Source: Rhodospirillales bacterium (GTDB taxonomy: Bacteria > Pseudomonadota > Alphaproteobacteria > Rhodospirillales > JASLLZ01). From it: a stretch of DNA of 32,796 bases. The stretch covers positions 1 through 32,796 of the forward strand of contig JASLZL010000068.1 in assembly GCA_030754885.1 (NCBI GenBank). Reading direction: 5' to 3'. Shown here piece by piece: positions 7,200 through 14,442 of this stretch. Every line of letters begins with the position of its first letter. Within the stretch, counting starts at the first letter, position 1. Made by a program: the position numbers and the translations under genes. The notes below the pieces were generated by a model. It saw nothing but the letters and a program-made list of their open reading frames with translations, was not told the DNA's origin and made no database searches.

Positions 7200-8135
7200 A
7201 TGAAGATCATTTCGGCGGCGGACTTGGCGGCGGCTCTCGATTACGGCGCACTGATCGACCGCATCGAAGAGACCTTCCGCGAAGGCTGCACCGTGCCTGT
7301 GCGCCACCACCACTCCATCCCCGTGACCGGTGAGCCGGATGCCACGCTGCTTCTGATGCCGGCGTGGCGCGACGGGCACTTTGTCGGCGTCAAGGTGGTC
7401 ACTGTATTCCCCGGCAACGCGGCGCGCTCACTCCCCGCCATCGCGGCTTCCTACTTGCTGTTCGATGGCATCACGGGTGTGCTTCAGGCGCTCCTTGACG
7501 GTGGTGAGTTGACGGCCCGGCGCACGGCCGCGGCCTCGGCACTGGCGTCGCGCTATCTGTCGCGTCCTGATAGCACCCGGCTGTTGATGGTGGGTACCGG
7601 CACCATGGCGCCGCATCTGGTTCGCGCCCACGCTTGCGCGCGGTCAATCCGCGAAGTCGCCGTTTGGGGCCGCAGCCCGGAAAAAGCAAAAAGCCTTGCC
7701 GCCGCCCTTGACGGCCCTGATCTCAAGGCCTCTCCGGTTACCGATCTTGAGGTCGCGGTTGGCGCGGCCGATGTCATCTCGTGTGCAACGCTTGCCACCG
7801 ATCCCTTGGTCCTGGGGGGATGGTTGAAGCCAGGCCAGCACCTGGATTTGGTTGGCGCCTTCACGCCCCATATGGCTGAAACCGACGATGCCGCCGTTGC
7901 CCGTGCCCGGGTCTATGTCGATACCCGAGACGGCGCGCTTGTCGAATCGGGCGAATTGGTGGGCGCCGTCAAGCGCGGCGTTATCGGAGAGGGCGACATC
8001 CAGGGCGATCTATTCGATCTTGCCCGTGGTACGGCCGAGGGCCGTGCCGGGGTCGACGAAATCACGCTTTTTAAGTCTGTCGGCACGGCGCTCGAGGATT
8101 TTGCCGCCGCCACCCTGGCTATCGAGCGGACATAG
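7200..8135 (+). CDS. Ornithine cyclodeaminase / mu-crystallin family protein
   Basis: NAD(P)-binding enzyme of 311 residues. Family members convert ornithine to proline, reduce cyclic ketimines such as pyrroline-2-carboxylate, or act as alanine dehydrogenase. The N-terminus MKIISAADLAAALDYGALI is typical, VTVFPGNAARSLPAIAASYLLFD and GGELTARRTAAASALASRYL are the substrate-site blocks, and the Rossmann motif VGTGTMAPHLV begins at Gly132, followed by VAVWGRS. A late LVGAF and ESGELVGAVKRG complete the family pattern. The exact substrate cannot be told. ATG at 7200 gives the family length; an upstream ATG at 7179 would overlap lapA and lacks a ribosome site. In many alphaproteobacteria I recall pyrF near lapA and trpF; here this gene takes that slot. 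Confidence 0.88.
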   Translation: MKIISAADLAAALDYGALIDRIEETFREGCTVPVRHHHSIPVTGEPDATLLLMPAWRDGHFVGVKVVTVFPGNAARSLPAIAASYLLFDGITGVLQALLDGGELTARRTAAASALASRYLSRPDSTRLLMVGTGTMAPHLVRAHACARSIREVAVWGRSPEKAKSLAAALDGPDLKASPVTDLEVAVGAADVISCATLATDPLVLGGWLKPGQHLDLVGAFTPHMAETDDAAVARARVYVDTRDGALVESGELVGAVKRGVIGEGDIQGDLFDLARGTAEGRAGVDEITLFKSVGTALEDFAAATLAIERT

Positions 8136-8148
8136 GTCTATAAGTCTG

Positions 8149-8181
8149 TTGTTTTTAAGCTTGTAGCCCAAATATCTGGGC
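8149..8181 (+). promoter_or_regulatory. Possible promoter with an operator-like palindrome ahead of trpF
   Basis: After the cyclodeaminase stop, TTGTTT (8149-8154) and TATCTG (8173-8178), 18 bases apart, make a weak promoter. Overlapping the putative -10 box is the perfect inverted repeat GCCCA-AATATC-TGGGC (8166-8181). Such an arrangement would suit a regulated promoter for the trpF-trpB-trpA block, but no known operator is recognised. Confidence 0.28.
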
Positions 8182-8207
8182 CGACAGCCCGCTTCGAGAA
8201 CTTCCCA

Positions 8208-8300
8208 ATGTCCACCATCAACCTAACCGAGTGCGTCATCATTGCCCATGACACTACCGTGGCGCGGCGCGAGACAGAACAATCAGTGGGGATGCGATGA
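8208..8300 (+). CDS. Candidate 30-codon ORF coupled to trpF
   Basis: ATG at 8208 opens 30 codons (MSTINLTECVIIAHDTTVAR and ten more residues) and stops with TGA at 8298-8300, so it overlaps the trpF start codon as ATGA. It contains no tryptophan, so it is not a classical trp attenuator peptide. Upstream bases GCTTCGAGAA give at best a weak ribosome site. The perfect stop/start overlap is the only argument; it may be chance or the remnant of a lost gene. Confidence 0.25.
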   Translation: MSTINLTECVIIAHDTTVARRETEQSVGMR

Positions 8301-8938
8301 GCATCGACGTAAAAATTTGTGGCCTCAAGTCGTCCGACGCAGTGGAAGCTGCGATCGAAGGCGGGGCGCGCTACGTCGGCTTCGTCTTCTTTCCCTCGTC
8401 GCCGCGTTGTGTCACGCCCCGTCGCATGGCCGATCTGGCGGCCGGCGTGCCCGCCGGCGTCACCAAGGTGGCGTTGGTGGTCAATGCCGACGACGATACC
8501 TTGGACGATATAGTCACCAATGCGCCGGTCGATCTGTTGCAAATGCATGGCACGGAAAGCGCCGGGCGTGTACGTGCCGTCAAGCAGCGCTTTGGTCTGC
8601 CGGTGATGAAGACGGTAAGCATAGCCGGGCCCGAGGACCTCGACGTCGCCCGGCGTTATGAGACGTCGGCCGATCGGCTGCTGTTCGACGCCAAGGCTCC
8701 GCCCGGCGCCACGCGACCCGGCGGCAATGCCTTGACTTTCGATTGGGAACTTCTGGGCGGCCAGACGTGGAACCTGCCGTGGTTCCTGGCCGGCGGCCTT
8801 GAGGCCCCAACCCTGGCCGAGGCGGTGCGTGTCAGCGGTGCCCGTGCGGTCGATGTCTCGTCGGGGGTCGAGGATATGCCAGGGGTCAAGAATCCGGCAA
8901 AGATTCAAGCCTTCCTGGACGCCGCGGCGCAACTGTGA
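8297..8938 (+). CDS. trpF: Phosphoribosylanthranilate isomerase
   Basis: Third step of tryptophan synthesis from chorismate: isomerises phosphoribosylanthranilate to CdRP. The 213-residue TIM barrel shows all landmarks: KICGL with Cys8 as probable general base, FVFFPSSPR, LLQMHG, LLFDAKAP with Asp131 as probable general acid, FDWELL, WFLAGGL and VDVSSGVED-MPGVKN for phosphate binding. Length is normal. The ATG at 8297 follows GGGGATGCG. A 74-base gap separates it from trpB, holding TTGACA at about 8967 and no other gene. Confidence 0.96.
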   Translation: MSIDVKICGLKSSDAVEAAIEGGARYVGFVFFPSSPRCVTPRRMADLAAGVPAGVTKVALVVNADDDTLDDIVTNAPVDLLQMHGTESAGRVRAVKQRFGLPVMKTVSIAGPEDLDVARRYETSADRLLFDAKAPPGATRPGGNALTFDWELLGGQTWNLPWFLAGGLEAPTLAEAVRVSGARAVDVSSGVEDMPGVKNPAKIQAFLDAAAQL

Positions 8939-9042
8939 CAATCGGCGGGACGAGCCGTGCGGCGCCTTGACAAAGGTGGCCACTCCCTTTTCGATGGCGC
9001 CGTGATCGGGCAATGGAGGCGGGCGCTACGCGCCATCCAGAC

Positions 9043-10254
9043 ATGGAAACATTGAATACCTACCGCGGGGGACCGGACGAGAGCGGGCGCTACGGCATTT
9101 TCGGCGGCCGCTTCGTCGCCGAGACCCTGATGCCGCTGCTTCTCGAGCTGGAGCGCGCCTATGACGAGGCCATGTCGGACCCCGCATTCACCGCCGAGTT
9201 CGACCGCCAACTGACCCAATATGCCGGGCGTCCGAGCCCCCTGACTTTCGCTAGGCGTCTGACCGAGCACCTGGGTGGGGCTCGCGTCTATTTCAAGCGC
9301 GAGGACCTCAACCACACGGGTGCGCACAAGATTAATAACTGCCTCGGCCAGGCGCTCTTGGCCCAGCGTATGGGAAAGCGGCGCGTCATCGCCGAGACCG
9401 GGGCCGGTCAGCACGGTGTCGCCACGGCCACTGTCTGTGCGTTGTTCGACATTCCGTGCACTGTCTACATGGGCGCCGTCGATATCGAGCGCCAGGCCCC
9501 CAACGTTTTTCGCATGAAGATGCTGGGCGCCGAGGTGCGGCCGGTAACGTCGGGCTCGGCGACCCTCAAGGATGCCATGAACGAAGCGTTGCGCGACTGG
9601 GTGGCCAGCGTCGAGACCACTTATTACCTGATCGGATCGGTCGCCGGCCCCCATCCCTATCCGGCGATGGTTCGCGACTTCCAAGAAGTCATTGGCAACG
9701 AAGTGCGCCAACAAATGAACGAGATCGAGGGCCGCCTGCCCGATACCCTGGTCGCCTGCGTCGGCGGCGGTTCCAACGCCATGGGGCTTTTTCATCCGTT
9801 TCTCGATGAGGCGGATGTGCGCATAATCGGTGTCGAGGCCGCCGGCCACGGTATCGAGACGGGTGAACACGCGGCGACTTTGACCCAGGGCCGCCCAGGA
9901 GTCCTGCACGGTGCCCGCAGCTATTTGCTGCAGGACGCCGACGGCCAGGTCATCGAGGCCCATTCGATCTCGGCCGGTCTCGACTATCCCGGCGTCGGGC
10001 CTGAGCACTCGTGGCTCAAGGACGCGGGACGTGTCGAATATGTCTCGGTCACCGATGACGAGGCGCTGGAGGCCTTTCAGCTTTGCACCCGATTGGAGGG
10101 CATTATCCCGGCCCTCGAATCGGCCCATGCCGTGGCCCATGTCATCCGCATGGCGGGGGGTCTCAAGTCCGACAACCTTTTGGTTCTGTGCATGAGCGGG
10201 CGCGGCGACAAGGACCTCGATACCGTCGCTGGGCGCCTGGGGATGTCGCTGTGA
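9043..10254 (+). CDS. trpB: Tryptophan synthase beta chain
   Basis: PLP enzyme joining indole and serine to make tryptophan, as an alpha2-beta2 complex. Motifs include [17 protein letters not shown] near the N-terminus, [26 protein letters not shown] with the PLP Lys96, [14 protein letters not shown], and [13 protein letters not shown] for the phosphate of PLP. ATG at 9043 gives 403 residues and the usual short leader before RGGPDESG; an ATG at 9013 in the same frame would add ten residues. A small GGCGC-TAC-GCGCC hairpin lies between these two starts, and neither start has a clear ribosome site. The TGA stop overlaps the trpA GTG. Confidence 0.96.
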   Translation: METLNTYRGGPDESGRYGIFGGRFVAETLMPLLLELERAYDEAMSDPAFTAEFDRQLTQYAGRPSPLTFARRLTEHLGGARVYFKREDLNHTGAHKINNCLGQALLAQRMGKRRVIAETGAGQHGVATATVCALFDIPCTVYMGAVDIERQAPNVFRMKMLGAEVRPVTSGSATLKDAMNEALRDWVASVETTYYLIGSVAGPHPYPAMVRDFQEVIGNEVRQQMNEIEGRLPDTLVACVGGGSNAMGLFHPFLDEADVRIIGVEAAGHGIETGEHAATLTQGRPGVLHGARSYLLQDADGQVIEAHSISAGLDYPGVGPEHSWLKDAGRVEYVSVTDDEALEAFQLCTRLEGIIPALESAHAVAHVIRMAGGLKSDNLLVLCMSGRGDKDLDTVAGRLGMSL

Positions 10255-11099
10255 GTCCCGGCACGCGTATCGAACGGCGTTTCCAGGCCCTCAAGCGCGA
10301 GGGACGGGGCGGCCTCGTTACCTTCATTACCGCCGGCGATCCCGATTTTGACACCTGCCGCGAGATTCTTCTCGGCCTGCCCGCCGCCGGCGCTGACTTC
10401 ATTGAGTTGGGCATGCCGTTCAGCGATCCCATGGCCGACGGCCCCACCATTCAGGCAAGCTCGCAGCGTGCCCTGCGTCATGGTGCTACCCTCGGCCGGA
10501 CCTTGGAATTGGTCGAGGAATTCCGGCGCATGGACGCAGAAACGCCGATCATCCTCATGGGCTACTACAATCCCATTTATATCTTCGGCGTCGCGGCCTT
10601 TCTGGCTCGGGCCAAGGCGGTTGGGGTCGACGGCCTGATTATCGTTGATCTGCCGCCCGAAGAAGAGGTCGAGCTTTGCTTGCCGGCCCGCGAGGCGGGG
10701 ATCAGCTTCATCTTCCTAGCCGCCCCCACCACCGGCGAGGAGCGCCTGAAACGTGTGCTCGAAGGAGCCTCGGGCTTCGTCTATTATGTCTCTGTGACCG
10801 GCATTACCGGCACCAAGTCGGCCGCCGCCGATGAGGTTGCGGTTGCGGTCGATCGCCTGCGCCGCCACACCGACCTTCCGATCGCCGTCGGCTTCGGCAT
10901 AAAGACGCCGGACCAGGCGGCGGCGGTGGCCCGCGTCGCCGATGCTGCCGTCGTCGGTTCGGCGCTGGTCGAAACGGTGGTTCAGAACTTGGACGGCACC
11001 GGCGCGGCGCGTCCCGGCCTTGCCGCCGCCGCCCACGCCTTTGTCGGCGACCTGGCGGACGGGGTGCGCCGCGCGCGGAACGAAAGGAGCGGACAATGA
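10251..11099 (+). CDS. trpA: Tryptophan synthase alpha chain
   Basis: Cleaves indole-3-glycerol phosphate to indole, which is channelled to TrpB. The 282-residue TIM barrel has [25 protein letters not shown] with catalytic Glu52 and Asp63 equal to Glu49 and Asp60 of the Salmonella enzyme, [35 protein letters not shown] and [10 protein letters not shown]. The GTG start at 10251 shares GTGA with the trpB stop. The stop overlaps the accD start as ATGA. Thus trpB-trpA-accD-folC are overlapped head to tail and probably translated together. Confidence 0.96.
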   Translation: MSPGTRIERRFQALKREGRGGLVTFITAGDPDFDTCREILLGLPAAGADFIELGMPFSDPMADGPTIQASSQRALRHGATLGRTLELVEEFRRMDAETPIILMGYYNPIYIFGVAAFLARAKAVGVDGLIIVDLPPEEEVELCLPAREAGISFIFLAAPTTGEERLKRVLEGASGFVYYVSVTGITGTKSAAADEVAVAVDRLRRHTDLPIAVGFGIKTPDQAAAVARVADAAVVGSALVETVVQNLDGTGAARPGLAAAAHAFVGDLADGVRRARNERSGQ

Positions 11100-12022
11100 A
11101 CTGGCTGACCAATTTTGTCCGTCCCAAGCTGAGGGAGCTTGTCGGCCAAAAGGAACTGCCCGACAACCTGTGGCACAAGTGCACGGGCTGCGGGGAGATG
11201 ATCTTTCACCGCGACTTGGAAAAATCGCTCCGGGTCTGTGAGCATTGCGGTCACCACATGCGGTTGTCGGCGGAACTCCGTCTCAAGATGTTGTTCGATG
11301 ACGGGGCCTATGACGTTATTGAGCTTCCCGAGACCGTCATTGACCCCCTTAAGTTCCGCGACCGCAAGCGCTATTCCGAACGTCTCAAGGACGCCCAGGT
11401 GAAAACCGGTGCTACCGATGCGCTGACCGTCGCCCATGGCACCATGGGCGGCATCGGCGTCGTGATCACGGCGCTCGATTTCGAATTTATGGGCGGCTCC
11501 ATGGGGGTGGCGGTCGGCGAGGGTATACTGGCGGCGGCACGCCTGGCGGTCGCCCAAGGCGCGCCGCTGATTGCCATTTCGTCATCGGGCGGGGCGCGCA
11601 TGCAAGAAGGTGCTCTGTCGTTGATGCAGTTGCCGCGCACCACAATCGCCATCAATGAGGTGCGTGAGGCCGGCCTGCCCTATATCGTGGTGTTGGGTGA
11701 TCCTACCACTGGTGGCGTGTCGGCATCCTTCGCCATGCTCGGCGATATCGCCATCGCAGAGCCCGGTGCGGTGATCGGATTCGCCGGTGCCCGGGTCATC
11801 GAACAGACCATCCGCGAGACTCTGCCGGAAGGTTTCCAGAGAGCCGAATACCTTCTCGACCACGGCATGATCGATATGGTGGTCCACCGTACTGAGCTGC
11901 GTGACACCCTGATCCGTGTCATCGGGCTGCTCACCAACACACGGCCGCCGGCCGCCGTCATCGACATCGACGATGCCACGGCGGCTGTGCCGATCAAAGA
12001 GAAGGAAAAGCCCGCTGAGTAG
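11096..12022 (+). CDS. accD: Acetyl-CoA carboxylase carboxyltransferase subunit beta
   Basis: Together with AccA transfers the carboxyl group from biotin to acetyl-CoA, the first committed step of fatty acid synthesis. The 308-residue protein has the N-terminal zinc ribbon Cys29/Cys32/Cys48/Cys51 ([13 protein letters not shown] to CEHCGHH), then the crotonase-like domain with [17 protein letters not shown] and [17 protein letters not shown]. The start has AAAGGAG 7 bases upstream and sits in ATGA with the trpA stop. trpFBA-accD-folC is a well-known proteobacterial order. Confidence 0.97.
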   Translation: MNWLTNFVRPKLRELVGQKELPDNLWHKCTGCGEMIFHRDLEKSLRVCEHCGHHMRLSAELRLKMLFDDGAYDVIELPETVIDPLKFRDRKRYSERLKDAQVKTGATDALTVAHGTMGGIGVVITALDFEFMGGSMGVAVGEGILAAARLAVAQGAPLIAISSSGGARMQEGALSLMQLPRTTIAINEVREAGLPYIVVLGDPTTGGVSASFAMLGDIAIAEPGAVIGFAGARVIEQTIRETLPEGFQRAEYLLDHGMIDMVVHRTELRDTLIRVIGLLTNTRPPAAVIDIDDATAAVPIKEKEKPAE

Positions 12023-13301
12023 CGACGCGGTCCTTGATCGACTCACCAAGCTGCATCCCAAGCTAATCGATCTGTCGCTCGACCGGGTGGCGGCGCTGCT
12101 CCACCGCCTGGGTGATCCGCAAGACGGTCTGGCGCCCGTGGTTCACGTCGCCGGCACCAATGGCAAAGGCTCGGTTATCGCCTTGCTCGCCGCCTGCCTG
12201 GAGGCCGCCGGCTTCACCGTTCACGTCTATACCTCGCCCCATCTGGTGCGCTTCAACGAACGCATTCGGGTGGCTGGGCGGGTGCTGGCGGACGACGCCC
12301 TGGCGGCGCTTCTGGAAGAATGCGAAACGTTCAACGCCGGAGCGTCCGTGACCTTCTTTGAGATCACCACGGCGGCGGCGTTTCTCGCCTTTGCCCGGGC
12401 TCCCGCCGACGTTGTTCTCCTAGAGACCGGACTCGGCGGGCGGCTCGACGCCACCAACATGGTTGCCTGTCCCCGGCTCACCATCCTCACCCCCATTGCC
12501 ATGGATCACGAGCACTTTCTTGGTGATACCCTGGAGGCCATCGCCGGCGAAAAGGCGGGTATCTTGAAGTCGGGCGTTACCTGCGTCTCGTCTGCCCAAC
12601 ACGCCGTCGCGGCACGGGTGATCGGCGCCCGTGCGGCAACCCTCGACGCCCCCCTGCTCCGCGAGGGTGCCGAGTGGACGGTAGTCCGCGACGGCGACCA
12701 TCTGATCTTTGAAGCGGCGGGGCGCGGACGCCGGCTGCCACTTCCCGCCCTGGCCGGGGCCCATCAGGTGCACAATGCCGGCACGGCCCTGGCCGGCCTT
12801 TCTCAGCTCGCCGAATTTGACGTCGACGTGGCGGCTCAGGCCCAGGGTTTGAGCGGCGTCGAATGGCCGGGACGCTTGCAATTGTTGAGCGGCGTCCGAC
12901 TGGCTACCCTCCTGCCCCAGGACTGGGAACTGTGGCTCGACGGCGGCCACAACCCCGATGCCGGCAAGGCCCTTGCCGCCCACGCTCGGGAGTGGTCAGA
13001 TCGCCCGCTTCACCTTGTCATAGCCATGATGGAAACTAAGGATCGGGCGGGTTTCCTACGCCCCCTGGCGGAGGTGGCGGAACGGGTGCGGTGCGTTGCT
13101 ATTCCTAACCAGAAGGTCAGTCTGGGTGCCGTTGAATTGGCTGCCGCCGCCCGCGCCGTTGGCATGGATGCGGAGCCGGCCTCGGACCTAAACGAAGCCC
13201 TCGGTATCCTCGCCGGCGGCGGTGGCAAGCCGGCCCGGGTGCTGATCTGCGGGTCGCTCTATTTCGCCGGCGCCGTGCTTGGCGAAGATCGCCAGGATTA
13301 A
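12015..13301 (+). CDS. folC: Bifunctional folylpolyglutamate/dihydrofolate synthase
   Basis: Adds glutamate to dihydropteroate and to folates. The 428 residues carry the Mur-ligase fold: LHPKLIDLSLDR near the start, ATP loop GTNGKGS at 47-53, TSPHLVRFNERIRV, FFEITTAAAFLAFA, LLETGLGGRLDATN, DHEHFLGDTLEAIAGEKAGI and DGGHNPDAG. No ATG, GTG or TTG lies at the expected start; CTG at 12015 falls exactly where homologues begin and has AGGA (12003-12006) 8 bases upstream, so CTG is chosen. It overlaps the accD stop by 8 bases. The first GTG inside would cut away the LHPKLIDLSL motif, and the ATG at 11973 would need a 50-base overlap. Confidence 0.93.
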   Translation: MSSDAVLDRLTKLHPKLIDLSLDRVAALLHRLGDPQDGLAPVVHVAGTNGKGSVIALLAACLEAAGFTVHVYTSPHLVRFNERIRVAGRVLADDALAALLEECETFNAGASVTFFEITTAAAFLAFARAPADVVLLETGLGGRLDATNMVACPRLTILTPIAMDHEHFLGDTLEAIAGEKAGILKSGVTCVSSAQHAVAARVIGARAATLDAPLLREGAEWTVVRDGDHLIFEAAGRGRRLPLPALAGAHQVHNAGTALAGLSQLAEFDVDVAAQAQGLSGVEWPGRLQLLSGVRLATLLPQDWELWLDGGHNPDAGKALAAHAREWSDRPLHLVIAMMETKDRAGFLRPLAEVAERVRCVAIPNQKVSLGAVELAAAARAVGMDAEPASDLNEALGILAGGGGKPARVLICGSLYFAGAVLGEDRQD

Positions 13302-13323
13302 GCCACCGAAGCGGCGATTGCCA

Positions 13324-13839
13324 TCATCGGCGCCGTCGCTTCTTCTTGGTGCCTGATAAAGCAAGCAGCTTTCGGCAGTTTAGAAGGTTGGCTAAAATTG
13401 AGCTGTCAGGACTCGTCTTGGCCGATTCGTTGATCACGATGACATCGGAGATTAGATCACCTCGCATCACCCCGTTGGTCACCTTCAGCAGTCTGGTCTT
13501 GGTCTTGCTCAGTTCAAGAGCGTTGTCACGCTTGAGCGGAATTGGGTTGCGGTAAAGATCACGGAGGATGGCCTTGCGCAGGTTCGATGACGTACGGCAG
13601 ATAACCTTCGCCGTGCGGAGTCCGGTCGATTGGAGGACGATTTTTACGGGAATTTGGCCGCGGCGCTCGTTACCCATCACCGTCCGTGCGGTGAAGGTCG
13701 CCAGATCGACGTGCGTGGTGGTTATCCGCGTATTCTTATCCGCCGAGTCGAGGGTATCCAGCACACCCATGTTAACGGCGACACCGCCGCCGATGGCGGT
13801 GCTCGCGATGATAACTCCAGCGACGGCTATTCGTGACAC
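13324..13839 (-). CDS. Hypothetical membrane-anchored protein, FliL-like layout, lower GC
   Basis: 171 residues. The N-terminus MSRIAVAGVIIASTAIGGGVAV is a short membrane anchor or uncleaved signal (about 3-24), and the rest would lie outside the membrane. A pattern of THVDLATFTARTV, then GQIPVKIVLQS, then LRKAILRDLY, recalls small FliL-like periplasmic proteins of Rhodospirillales (from memory, not certain). The C-terminus ends in a strongly basic KKKRRRR. GC content of the gene is visibly lower than its neighbours. The GTG at 13839 follows AAGGA with 8-base spacing, so it is probably translated. It is convergent with folC, leaving only 22 bases. No function assigned. Confidence 0.6.
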   Translation of the reverse strand: MSRIAVAGVIIASTAIGGGVAVNMGVLDTLDSADKNTRITTTHVDLATFTARTVMGNERRGQIPVKIVLQSTGLRTAKVICRTSSNLRKAILRDLYRNPIPLKRDNALELSKTKTRLLKVTNGVMRGDLISDVIVINESAKTSPDSSILANLLNCRKLLALSGTKKKRRRR

Positions 13840-13867
13840 GGCCGTCTTCCTTCCCTAATATTTTTGG

Positions 13868-13887
13868 CTTCGGTCTTTATTCCGAAG
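13868..13887. repeat. Hairpin in an AT-rich intergenic stretch
   Basis: CTTCGG (13868-13873) and CCGAAG (13882-13887) pair around an 8-nt loop, about 28 bases upstream of the GTG of the low-GC gene. The whole 13840-13985 stretch is AT-rich for this genome and presumably holds the promoter of that gene, with TTGAAT and AATAAA on the minus strand as a poor candidate. No coding sequence is seen in it. Confidence 0.3.
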
Positions 13888-13969
13888 TTTCCATAATTCA
13901 ATATGAGGAACACTTCTAGCTATTTTAGCACTAGCGCGGACTTATTTCATTGATGATTTCGCGGCGGTT

Positions 13970-14000
13970 GCGCAATTAAACAAACCCGCCGGGTGGCGGC
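13970..14000 (-). terminator. Intrinsic terminator after trxA
   Basis: Seven bases past the trxA stop the minus strand reads CCGCC-ACCC-GGCGG (13999-13986) followed by GTTTGTTTAATT. A short GC stem plus T-rich tail is a standard intrinsic terminator and would end the long divL-to-trxA transcription unit. Confidence 0.75.
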
Positions 14001-14006
14001 AATGCG

Positions 14007-14324
14007 TCAGATCACCGACTGGACCCATTCGTACAGCTTGCTCTTCGGGAGGGCGCCGATCTTGGTCGCCGCCACTTGGCCGTCCTTGAACAACATTAAG
14101 GTGGGGATGCCACGCACGCCGTACTTGGAAGGCGTCATCGGGTTCTCGTCGATATTAAGTTTGGCCACCGTCACCGTGTCCGCCATTTCGGACGCCAATT
14201 CCTCAAGCGCCGGGGCGATCTGCATGCATGGGCCGCACCACTCGGCCCAAAAATCAACGAGCACATGATTGCTTGCCTTGATGACATCGGCTTCGAAGCT
14301 ATCGTCGGTGACCATCTTGGGCAT
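14007..14324 (-). CDS. trxA: Thioredoxin
   Basis: Cytoplasmic dithiol reductant of 105 residues. The active site [17 protein letters not shown] is canonical, the cis-proline segment [14 protein letters not shown] is intact, and the DFW before the active site and the KLNIDEN strand are typical. Length is the usual 105-108. The ATG at 14324 follows AGGATTAATAAA. It is the last gene of the addB-addA-trxA run and is followed by a clear terminator. The 98-base gap to addA has no gene and carries a 16-bp duplication. Confidence 0.97.
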   Translation of the reverse strand: MPKMVTDDSFEADVIKASNHVLVDFWAEWCGPCMQIAPALEELASEMADTVTVAKLNIDENPMTPSKYGVRGIPTLMLFKDGQVAATKIGALPKSKLYEWVQSVI

Positions 14325-14410
14325 TTTATTAATCCTATCAATAGCTTAGGAATTCTTCAATCGGGCGCCAATCTGGATATGAATCTAGGGAGCCCGTGGC
14401 GGATCGTCAA

Positions 14411-14442
14411 GGCGCGTGGTCGTCAAGGCGCGTGGTCGTCAA
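14411..14442. repeat. 16-bp exact tandem duplication over the addA stop codon
   Basis: GGCGCGTGGTCGTCAA occurs twice in direct succession (14411-14426 and 14427-14442). On the minus strand each copy ends in TGA; the upstream copy contains the last codons and stop of addA, and the second is a non-coding echo of them. It looks like a replication-slippage duplication. Confidence 0.85.

Noticed and set aside
9021-9033. GGCGC-TAC-GCGCC hairpin as trpB attenuator
   Set aside because: The stem is only 5 bp, has no T-run, and there is no Trp-rich leader peptide.
8905-10140. 411-codon minus-strand frame opposite trpB
   Set aside because: trpB is unmistakable in this span; the antisense frame is a codon-bias artefact.
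13308-13342. GAAGCG/CGCTTC pair as folC terminator
   Set aside because: A 6-bp stem with a 23-base loop and no T-run is too weak to call.
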